DNA of 8,394 nucleotides. It comes from Pseudomonadota bacterium. GTDB taxonomy: Bacteria; Pseudomonadota; Alphaproteobacteria; Sphingomonadales; Sphingomonadaceae. Both the position numbers and the translations under genes were made by a program. Below the pieces are notes generated by a model that saw nothing but the letters and a program-made list of their open reading frames with translations, made no database searches and was not told the origin of the DNA. Below are positions 1-8,124 of the stretch, one piece after another (the first letter of the stretch is position 1; the number at the start of each line of letters is the position of its first letter). The stretch spans positions 1 to 8,394 of the forward strand of contig JAEWJQ010000196.1 in the NCBI GenBank assembly GCA_023386515.1, in the 5' to 3' direction.

Positions 1-1286
1 TCGTCCGCGACCAACAGGCCGCCGGTCTTGTCGCCGATCACCCCGACCGGTCGGCCCTGCGCCTTGCCGTTCGCGTCGAGGAAGCCGGTCAGCACGTCGA
101 CCGGCTTGGCGTTGGCGGCCGGGAAGCCGCGCGCGCCGAAGGGGACGAACACCACTTTATAACCCGACACCGGCTTGCGGTTCCACGAGCCATGCTCACC
201 GACGAAGGCGCCGTGGGCGAAGCGGTCGCCGAGCTTCAATCCGTCGGCGAAGGTCAGGCCGAGCGCGGCGACGTGCGGCCCCATCGCGAAATCCGGGCGC
301 TTCGAATATTGCTGAAGGTCCGGGTTGGCCGGCTCGACCCGGCGGTCGGGATAGCCGCCCCAGTAATACCAGGGCCAGCCGAACTGGTCGCCGAATTCGA
401 CCTGGGTCAGATAGTCGGGGGCAAGGTCGCTGCCCAGCATGTCGCGCTCGTTGACCACCGTCCACAGCTGGCCGTTGTCGGGATTGATCGCCATGCCCTG
501 CGGATTGCGCAGGCCGGATGCGTAGATGCGGAAGGTCTTTTCCTTCGGCCAGACCTGCAGGATGTTGGCGCGGAACTTCTCCGCCGCCATCCCCTCGTCG
601 GCGATGTTGGTCGCCGATCCGACGCCGACGAACAATGTGCGGCCGTCGGGCGCGGGGATCAGCGTGCGCGCCCAGTGATTGCCGCCGCCGTTCAGCTTGA
701 CGACCAGCTCCGGCTTGGCGGTGATCTGCGTCGCGCCGTTCTGATAGGGGACGCGAACCACCGCATCGGTGTTGGCGACGTAGAGCTGCCCTTCGAACAG
801 CGCCATGCCGGTCGGCGAGTTGAGACCGGTCAGGAAGACGTGGCGTTCTTCGGCGACGCCGTCGCCATTGGCGTCGCGGAGCAGGGTGATGCGGTTCGCC
901 GACGGCACGCCGGCGCCCGCCTTGCCCATCAGATGGCGCATCACGAAGCCCTGGATGCCACCGCCGTCGCGCGGCGGGCTGTTGGTCTCGGCGACCAGCA
1001 CGTCGCCATTGGGCAGGCGATACAGCCAGCGCGGGTGGTCGAGCCCGGTGGCGAAGGCCTTCACCGCCAGCCCCGGCGCCGGCACCGGCGTCTTGCCGTT
1101 CTGCCAGCCGATCGCATCGGCGACCTTGACGGTCGGGATTGTCTGGTCGCGCGGATCGGTGATCTGCGGCGTCTTGCCGGTCACCCGCTCGAACGGCACG
1201 CGCGCGGTGTCGGGCCAGGCCAGCCAGGCGATCACGGCGATGCCGATGGCGGCGATGATACCGAGCAGGCGGAAGGTGTGCTTCAT
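1..1286 (-). CDS. PQQ-dependent sugar dehydrogenase, sorbosone dehydrogenase-like (3' end cut by window edge)
   Basis: This is a beta-propeller oxidoreductase of the soluble glucose/sorbosone dehydrogenase type (COG2133-like), which oxidises sugars or aldoses in the periplasm with PQQ. 428 complete codons are visible. The frame is open to base 1 and ends in GGLLVAD, normally close to the C-terminus of this family, so probably only a short tail is missing. Residues 6-24 are a hydrophobic signal or membrane anchor (LLGIIAAIGIAVIAWLAW), so the propeller should face the periplasm. Family motifs seen are GLDHPRWLYRLPNGDVLVAE near the first blade, GLRNPQGMA (258-266), NERD (279-282) followed by a GxxFGWPWYYWGG segment, and GEHGSWNR (363-370). 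The ATG at 1286 is fixed by an in-frame TAG at 1296-1298; there is no strong Shine-Dalgarno sequence. It lies 81 bp downstream of the siderophore receptor on the same strand and could be read through from it. The substrate cannot be told from sequence, and the true cofactor is inferred from the family. Confidence 0.85.
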   Translation of the reverse strand, partial: MKHTFRLLGIIAAIGIAVIAWLAWPDTARVPFERVTGKTPQITDPRDQTIPTVKVADAIGWQNGKTPVPAPGLAVKAFATGLDHPRWLYRLPNGDVLVAETNSPPRDGGGIQGFVMRHLMGKAGAGVPSANRITLLRDANGDGVAEERHVFLTGLNSPTGMALFEGQLYVANTDAVVRVPYQNGATQITAKPELVVKLNGGGNHWARTLIPAPDGRTLFVGVGSATNIADEGMAAEKFRANILQVWPKEKTFRIYASGLRNPQGMAINPDNGQLWTVVNERDMLGSDLAPDYLTQVEFGDQFGWPWYYWGGYPDRRVEPANPDLQQYSKRPDFAMGPHVAALGLTFADGLKLGDRFAHGAFVGEHGSWNRKPVSGYKVVFVPFGARGFPAANAKPVDVLTGFLDANGKAQGRPVGVIGDKTGGLLVAD

Positions 1287-1333
1287 GCGGCCACGCTAGG
1301 CGAGCCGCCGGACCGAGACAATGGCCGGCGGCC

Positions 1334-1360
1334 TGCCCCCTCCCGAAAGGGAGAGGGGCA
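1334..1360 (-). other. GC-rich stem-loop just after the TonB receptor gene
   Basis: An inverted repeat of 11 base pairs with one bulged A and a 4-base loop (GAAA on the plus strand) begins 7 bases past the receptor stop codon. Its position suggests a transcript 3' end or an RNA-stabilising hairpin between the receptor and the dehydrogenase gene. No T-run follows on the minus strand, so it is not a canonical intrinsic terminator. It could also be a member of a dispersed extragenic palindrome family. A 13-bp part of it recurs inverted at 3525-3537. Confidence 0.5.
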
Positions 1361-1367
1361 TGCACCT

Positions 1368-3518
1368 TCAGAAACGGAAGCCGATCGTCCCCTGCACGGT
1401 GCGGCGGTTGCCGTACCAGCACCAATTGTAATTGGCGAAGCAGCTGGTCAGATACTGCCGGTCGAACAGGTTGGTCGCATTGACCGCGAGGCTCAGCCCC
1501 TTCAGCGTCGGCGACGCATTCTCGAGGTCGTAGCGGATCAGCGCGTCATAGACGGTATATCCCGGCGTATCGCGCGCGATCCCGTCATAGGCGGAGACGC
1601 CGGCATAGCTGCTGTCGACGTGGCGCACCGCCCCGCCCAGCGTCAGCCCCTTGAGCGCGCCGGCTGCCGGCGACCATTCGAGATTGGCCGAGGCGCCGCC
1701 GCGGCCGACCGTCTCCAGCCGCCGCCCCACCCGCGACGGGTCGTCCGCATCGGCGGTGACCTTGACGCTCTGCCGGCTGAACGCGGCGCGCAGGGCAAAG
1801 CCGTGCGGCAGCGGCGCATAGCCTTCGAATTCGACGCCGGTCGAGCGCACCTGGCCGGTCTGGCGCGACACGGTGAAGTCGGGGGTGGAGGTGAGCACAT
1901 TGGTCTGGTCGATGCGGAACCAGGCGCCCGACAGCAGGATCGGCGTCCCCGGCACGGTGAACTTGGCGCCCGCCTCGATCTGCTTGCCGAGCGACGGGTC
2001 GGCGATGCCGAGCGTGCCGTCGGCGCGGCGCACCGTCGACCCCTGCGGCTCTAACGAGGTGGCATAGCTCACATAGGGGGCAAGGCCGAAGGGCAAGGTG
2101 TAGAGCGCGCCGGCGCGCCAGGTGAACTGGCGGTCGTCCTTGGCGCCGAGCCCCGCCTGTTCGGCATGCGCCCAATCGTGGCGGCCGCTGAGCACGACCC
2201 GCAATGCGCCGAGCGCGAGCTGGTCCTGCGCATAGACGCCCTGCTGACGCTGGCGGACCAGATAATTGCCGCCGAAGGCATCCGGCACCGCGGCCGGTGT
2301 CTGCGGCACGGTGACGGTGCCATAGACCGGCGCATAGACGTCGAGCGACGGCGCCGAGCCGAAGGCGAAATCCTCCGTCGAATGCGCGACCTGACGGTCC
2401 GTACCGAACAGCAGATTGTGGGTCAGCGGACCCGTGACGACGCGGCCGGTCAGCTGATTGTCATAGGTCCAATTGTCGAGCCGCTCGTCGGTCGCATAGG
2501 AGGCGCGGGCAAAGCGCCGCAGCGTCGCATCGTCAGGGGCGCCGCTGACGTAGATCAGGCCGAGCTTGGCGGTGACATGCTGGTAGCGGCCCGACGAACG
2601 CAACGCCCAACCATTGCCGAAATCGTGGCGGAAGATGTAGGTCAGCGCCGCCTGCTCGCGCTGGAAGCGGTTGCCCGCCTCGCCGCCGTCGAAGTCGGTC
2701 GGCAACCGCCCGTTGGGATTGGCGATCAGCGTGCCGAGCGCCGGAAACACGCCATAGGTGCCGTTGTACGGATCGTGCGAATAGGCGCCGAGCAGGGTGA
2801 AGCTGGTCGACGTGCCGGCCCCCGCGGTGACCGCCGCCGACACATTCTGCCGCTCGCGCTTGCCGAATTTCTGCTGGGTCGAGGCGCCGTTGGCGCTGCC
2901 ATACAGGCGCCACAGCACGTCGCCGCCGGCCCGGCCGCCGACATCGGCGTCGACGCGATACAGGTCGTAGGTGCCGTAGGTGCCGGCGATCGCGCCATAG
3001 AGATCGGCGTCGATCGGCAGCTTGCTGGTTTGCGCGACGAGGCCGCCCGGGCTCGACTGGCCATAGAGCACCGACGCCGGCCCCTTGACCACCTCGACCC
3101 GGTCGAGCCGCGACACATCGACCTGCGGCACCGCATAGCCGGTCGGGCTCTGGAACAGCTTCAACCCGTCGAGGAAGACCGGGGCGTCGAATCCGCGCAG
3201 CTTGAACTGGTCGTAGACCTCCGCACTCGCGCCGCGCGTCTCGGGCGTGACCCCGGCGACGAAGCGCAGCGCTTGGTTGAGGTTCTGGAGGCCGAGCTCG
3301 GCGATGTCTTCGCCGGTGATCAGGCTGATCGACTGCGGCGTCTCGGCGATCGGCGTCGCGCTCTTGGTGCCGGACGATACCTCTTCACGGTCCTGCTGGC
3401 CAGTGACGACGATGTCGGCACGCTCGCTTTCCGGGCCGCGCTGAGACTGCGCCTGTGCCGCGCCGGCAAGGATGGTGGTGCCGCAGAGCAGGACCGCGAC
3501 GTAGCGAGACAATGACAT
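1368..3518 (-). CDS. TonB-dependent siderophore receptor (ferrichrome/FhuA-type)
   Basis: This 716-residue outer-membrane receptor of the TonB-siderophore family imports ferric siderophores using energy passed from TonB-ExbB-ExbD. Residues 1-23 form a signal peptide with an AQA cleavage site. A TonB box follows (DIVVTG, 35-40). Next come the plug domain (about 50-165, with TPQSISLITGEDI, LRGFD, and VEVVKGPASVLYGQSSPGG) and a long 22-strand-type beta barrel. The barrel ends in GTIGFRF with the terminal phenylalanine needed for BAM-dependent assembly. The final CFANYNWCWYGNRRT stretch resembles hydroxamate-type receptors. Length and domain order are normal and I see no break. The ATG at 3518 is preceded by AAAGGGAA (3524-3531) at 5-base spacing. 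A Fur-like palindrome lies 33 bases upstream of the start, which fits iron-repressed expression. The exact ligand cannot be assigned; ferrichrome-like siderophores are the best guess from the family. Confidence 0.93.
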   Translation of the reverse strand: MSLSRYVAVLLCGTTILAGAAQAQSQRGPESERADIVVTGQQDREEVSSGTKSATPIAETPQSISLITGEDIAELGLQNLNQALRFVAGVTPETRGASAEVYDQFKLRGFDAPVFLDGLKLFQSPTGYAVPQVDVSRLDRVEVVKGPASVLYGQSSPGGLVAQTSKLPIDADLYGAIAGTYGTYDLYRVDADVGGRAGGDVLWRLYGSANGASTQQKFGKRERQNVSAAVTAGAGTSTSFTLLGAYSHDPYNGTYGVFPALGTLIANPNGRLPTDFDGGEAGNRFQREQAALTYIFRHDFGNGWALRSSGRYQHVTAKLGLIYVSGAPDDATLRRFARASYATDERLDNWTYDNQLTGRVVTGPLTHNLLFGTDRQVAHSTEDFAFGSAPSLDVYAPVYGTVTVPQTPAAVPDAFGGNYLVRQRQQGVYAQDQLALGALRVVLSGRHDWAHAEQAGLGAKDDRQFTWRAGALYTLPFGLAPYVSYATSLEPQGSTVRRADGTLGIADPSLGKQIEAGAKFTVPGTPILLSGAWFRIDQTNVLTSTPDFTVSRQTGQVRSTGVEFEGYAPLPHGFALRAAFSRQSVKVTADADDPSRVGRRLETVGRGGASANLEWSPAAGALKGLTLGGAVRHVDSSYAGVSAYDGIARDTPGYTVYDALIRYDLENASPTLKGLSLAVNATNLFDRQYLTSCFANYNWCWYGNRRTVQGTIGFRF

Positions 3519-3550
3519 ACCGATTCCCTTTCGGGAGCCCCGCTAGTGAT

Positions 3551-3569
3551 ATTGAGAGCAACTATCAAT
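3551..3569. promoter_or_regulatory. candidate Fur-type operator upstream of the siderophore receptor
   Basis: ATTGAGAGCAACTATCAAT is a 19-bp palindrome in which 7 of 9 symmetric pairs match. It sits in the 63-bp gap between the blh stop and the receptor start. Its outer arms (ATTGA...TCAAT) and AT-richness resemble proteobacterial Fur boxes (TTGAGAATGATTATCAA type), and TonB-siderophore receptors are classic Fur targets. The central bases differ from the consensus, so another iron regulator is possible. I see no convincing -35/-10 pair around it. Confidence 0.5.
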
Positions 3570-3581
3570 AGCGATCTGTCG

Positions 3582-4427
3582 TCAATGCCTTGTCACGACG
3601 GCCAAAGCCGGCCCGGCAGGCCCGTGCTCGGCCTCGAAGAAGGGGGTGACCAACAAGTGCGGCATGGCGAGCGCGGCGATGCCTGCGAACAAGGCCGTGA
3701 TGCCGCTGGGATCGCTGTGCAGCAGGATCCCGGCGACCACCGCCACCGACACCGCCGCGGCGATCAGGATCGGTGCGGTGGCGCGCAGATAGGCGCGGTT
3801 GCTCGAACAGCCGATCATCCGGCGACGGATCGCCGTTTGCGGCAGGGCGTGGAGGATCAGGAAGCCGACTGCGAACCCGACCAGCGGCGGCAGCACCAGC
3901 AGCGCGACCGTGCCGGCGAGCAGCCGCGTCTGACGGCTCCGCATGCCCAGGATAAGCAGATACGCCGCCGTCACGCCGCCTGCCACCGCCATCGCGACCA
4001 CTGCGGCGACCGGCACGACCGATCCGCCGGCCGCCCGTTGCAGCAGTGCATGCAGTGCCGTGACGTGCAGGGTAGCGGGCGTCGCGATCAGGCTGACGCC
4101 ACGGGCGATCCGCTCCGCCGCGCTTCCTCGCGGTGCGTCCTCCATGGCGAAATGGATGGCGGAGGCGAGCAGGAACAGCGGCAGCGCCACCGCCGGGTCG
4201 ACGATCCACCAGCCCAGGCAGAGCAGCGACACCGCGGCATAGGCCACCAGGAACAGCGGGCGGCGGTCCGGCGCGACGATGGCGAGATCGCTGGCGCCAT
4301 GCGCCATGCCGATCGCGCCGATCGCCAAGACCGCGAAGCCGAGCTGGACCGGCAGCGGGCCGACGGCGGCCGCCACCGCCGCCGCTGCCAGCACGCTCCA
4401 GCCGAGGGCCGGCGCGCGATCGGTCAC
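3582..4427 (-). CDS. blh: Brp/Blh family beta-carotene 15,15'-dioxygenase
   Basis: This 281-residue multi-pass inner-membrane enzyme cleaves beta-carotene symmetrically into two retinals, supplying the chromophore of the rhodopsin encoded just upstream. Conserved family motifs are GMAHGASDLAI (His43), SAIHFAMED (His92), FLILHALPQ (His193) and MPHLLV (His257). Hydrophobic segments run through most of the protein. By alignment from memory with the marine Blh of clone 66A03, His43, His92 and His193 match three of its predicted iron ligands (His21, His78, His188). The fourth (His192, in an HxxxH pair) is replaced by Gln197. The start is the GTG at 4427: its GTGA overlaps the rhodopsin TGA, no Shine-Dalgarno sequence precedes it, and the frame further upstream is only a shadow inside the rhodopsin gene. 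This implies translational coupling. The family call is firm; full activity is less sure because of the Gln. Confidence 0.92.
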   Translation of the reverse strand: MTDRAPALGWSVLAAAAVAAAVGPLPVQLGFAVLAIGAIGMAHGASDLAIVAPDRRPLFLVAYAAVSLLCLGWWIVDPAVALPLFLLASAIHFAMEDAPRGSAAERIARGVSLIATPATLHVTALHALLQRAAGGSVVPVAAVVAMAVAGGVTAAYLLILGMRSRQTRLLAGTVALLVLPPLVGFAVGFLILHALPQTAIRRRMIGCSSNRAYLRATAPILIAAAVSVAVVAGILLHSDPSGITALFAGIAALAMPHLLVTPFFEAEHGPAGPALAVVTRH

Positions 4428-5137
4428 GCGCCGTAGCCGCGGTCGTCGCGATGCTCGGCCAGCGCCTTGTCGAGATTGGCGGCGGCGTAGAAGGCGTAGA
4501 CCACCTTGGCGACGACATCCATGACCAGGATCGCCCAGACCGATGCCGGGTCGCTGATCATCTTCAGCCCCTCCGGCCCGACCGCGAAGACGATCGGATA
4601 CAGGAACCAGATCACGGTCAGGAAGGTGACGTTCTTGCCATAAGCGGTGCCGATCGCCGACCCGCGGCTGTTGGCGATCGCCTTCAGCGGTCCCCACAGC
4701 AGGTAGAGGACGCCGAGGAAGGCGGCGCACGACCAGGCGAACCAGATCCATTTGACCAGCGGCACCTGGACCAGCGACGAGATCAGGCCGGTGACGATCA
4801 TCAGCACGTCAAGCGTGATGATGGCGGTGAGATGGCCGCCGACCTCGCCGGTACGGCCGCGTTCGTGAAAGGCGACCAGCACCAGCCCGGCCAGCAGGAT
4901 CGGCGTCGTCACCGACCAGTCGAGGTAGCGGGCGACATAGGTCACCGACCCCTCGCCGGTGAACAAAGTGCCGATGCCGAACGCCATCGCCAGATAGGCC
5001 GTCGCGGCGATGAACGGCACGGTGGCGTGCAGCAGCGTATGGTGCCCCGACGGGTGCGTCTTCTTGCCCGTGGCGTAGATCGCGAGCGATCCCAACGACA
5101 TGACGGTGAAGCCGACGAGAAAGGCAGTCTGATCCAT
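4424..5137 (-). CDS. microbial (type 1) rhodopsin, DTG-motif proton-pump type
   Basis: This 237-residue, seven-helix retinal protein of the inner membrane is expected to pump protons outward in light. Helix C reads RYLDWSVTTPILLAG: Arg70, Asp73 (Schiff-base counterion and proton acceptor), Thr77, and Gly84 at the donor position (Asp96 of bacteriorhodopsin), giving the motif D-T-G. Helix G has Asp207 and the retinal lysine Lys211 (MDVVAK). Helix F has Trp177, Tyr180 and Pro181 of the retinal pocket. Leu81 occupies the proteorhodopsin spectral-tuning site (Leu105), predicting green absorption. Glu189 matches Glu194 of the release group, but the Glu204 site is Ser199. His37 in helix B aligns with Thr46 of bacteriorhodopsin, which contacts Asp96. 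Approximate helices are 4-23, 33-53, 63-90, 101-121, 129-151, 166-187 and 198-221. The ATG at 5137 has GAAGGG (5146-5151) 8 bases upstream. Transport direction and ion are inferred from the motif. Confidence 0.95.
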   Translation of the reverse strand: MDQTAFLVGFTVMSLGSLAIYATGKKTHPSGHHTLLHATVPFIAATAYLAMAFGIGTLFTGEGSVTYVARYLDWSVTTPILLAGLVLVAFHERGRTGEVGGHLTAIITLDVLMIVTGLISSLVQVPLVKWIWFAWSCAAFLGVLYLLWGPLKAIANSRGSAIGTAYGKNVTFLTVIWFLYPIVFAVGPEGLKMISDPASVWAILVMDVVAKVVYAFYAAANLDKALAEHRDDRGYGA

Positions 5138-5145
5138 GGGCCGAA

Positions 5146-5151
5146 CCCTTC
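5146..5151 (-). promoter_or_regulatory. ribosome binding site of the rhodopsin gene
   Basis: GAAGGG on the minus strand lies 8 bases before the ATG at 5137. This supports that start and the MDQTAFLVGF N-terminus, which is short before helix A as in other rhodopsins without a cleaved leader. Confidence 0.6.
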
Positions 5152-5410
5152 ACGAACAGGTGGGCGGCCCGATTGCCGTCCTTCATCGCCTAACGTGGAT
5201 TGTAATCTTTTGTGTCCCGATGCCGATGGGCCGGCGGCAAAAAGGCCGCGTGCCGTGGCGATAGCCGGCGCTGTCCTACAACCTTCTCCGCTGCTAGTAG
5301 GTGAGACGGCGGGAGGCCCGCCGCGCTGCTTCTCATCGTCGATCGAACGGCCACTACCCGATCGCCTTGGCCGTCGTGCTTAGCCTTATCGGGACAGGCA
5401 TGACGCATGA
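5152..5410. other. upstream intergenic region of the rhodopsin gene
   Basis: No credible gene is seen here. Frames crossing it on both strands lack family resemblance and run on into the repeat array. The less GC-rich part around 5190-5220 (TAACGTGGATTGTAATC on the plus strand) is the likeliest promoter area for the rhodopsin-blh operon, but no standard -35/-10 pair stands out. A perfect 7-bp hairpin with a 3-base loop occurs at 5307-5323 (CGGCGGG / CCCGCCG), with no T-run on either side. Confidence 0.5.
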
Positions 5411-5627
5411 GACTTTTGCGACTTTCCGATGGGTGACGGTCTCGCAACTGGCGGCATCGCTGCGACCTTTGCGACGTTCCGGGGCGGCCGGTCTGCGCGA
5501 TCGATGCGACGGGTGGGACTTTTGGGACCTTCCGCGGCGACGGTTTCGCAGCAGCTGCGCCTTTGCGACTCTCCGGATCGGCCGGTCCGCGTATCCATGC
5601 ATTGGGTGCGACCTTCGCGACTTTCCG
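5411..5627. repeat. array of five degenerate 18-bp repeats (GACYTTTGCGACTTTCCG)
   Basis: Five copies lie at 5411-5428, 5464-5481, 5517-5534, 5558-5575 and 5610-5627, spaced 53, 53, 41 and 52 bp. Each copy is itself a near-doubled GCGAC(C/T)TTT unit. The linkers alternate between two kinds: one with GACGGTCTCGCA / GACGGTTTCGCA (between copies 1-2 and 3-4) and one with CGGCCGGTC followed by GCG, ATC and ATGC blocks (between copies 2-3 and 4-5). This suggests a higher-order unit of about 93-106 bp. Translated frames here give repetitive Lys/Val/Ser-rich or Phe/Arg-rich peptides without family resemblance, so I regard the stretch as non-coding. Its function is unknown. Confidence 0.75.
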
Positions 5628-5655
5628 AACGCTCGCTTGCCGAGCGGCCATGCGC

Positions 5656-5686
5656 AAAAAGGCCGCCGGCATCGCTGCCGACGGCC
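5656..5686 (-). terminator. intrinsic terminator downstream of katG
   Basis: On the minus strand an 11-bp stem (GGCCGTCGGCA / TGCCGGCGGCC, one U-G wobble) with a GCGA tetraloop is followed directly by TTTTT. It lies about 80 bases past the katG stop codon and ahead of the repeat array, and should end the katG transcript before the rhodopsin operon. Confidence 0.85.
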
Positions 5687-5692
5687 CTTGCG

Positions 5693-5725
5693 CTCGCCCC
5701 GTCGGGAAGGGGAGGGAGGGGCGAG
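5693..5725. repeat. 8-bp inverted repeat in the katG 3' region
   Basis: CTCGCCCC (5693-5700) and GGGGCGAG (5718-5725) are perfect inverted arms around a purine-rich 17-base loop. The stretch lies between katG and its terminator and may protect the mRNA 3' end or be an extragenic palindrome. No function can be assigned. Confidence 0.5.
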
Positions 5726-5735
5726 ACGATCCCGC

Positions 5736-5756
5736 CGCCGGGGACGAACCCCGGCG
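5736..5756. repeat. 8-bp perfect hairpin next to the katG stop
   Basis: CGCCGGGG (5736-5743) and CCCCGGCG (5749-5756) form a perfect 8-bp stem with a 5-base loop, beginning 8 bases past the katG stop codon. No T-run follows on the minus strand, so it is probably a transcript-stabilising hairpin that precedes the real terminator at 5656-5686. Confidence 0.5.
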
Positions 5757-5764
5757 AACGGTGA

Positions 5765-8029
<2,265 letters not shown>

Positions 8030-8124
8030 TCAACGTGCGGCGCGGTGGCGATGTTGCTGGTGGTAGCGCAGCTCGACTGATCGGAAAAACGCTTAATCGC
8101 GAAAGTAGTGATCGGCTGAAGCGA

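Noticed and set aside
192..2054. 620-codon plus-strand open frame, and similar long plus-strand frames at 2166-3515, 4133-5383 and 5936-7807
   Set aside because: They lie antisense to clearly recognised genes. Their translations are Arg/Gly/Ala/Asp-rich without family motifs, as expected for complement frames of GC-rich genes.
4428..4751. Longer blh reading frame beginning at 4751
   Set aside because: The extra N-terminal part lies wholly inside the rhodopsin gene in another frame and is not hydrophobic or Blh-like. The GTG at 4427 with the GTGA overlap is the natural start.
5231..5252. GCGGC-AAAAAG-GCCGC hairpin upstream of the rhodopsin gene
   Set aside because: It has a five-bp stem with the A-run inside the loop, so it does not have terminator form on either strand.
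5411..5627. CRISPR array
   Set aside because: Repeats are only 18 bp and degenerate, the spacers are of uneven length and related to one another, and no cas genes are present.
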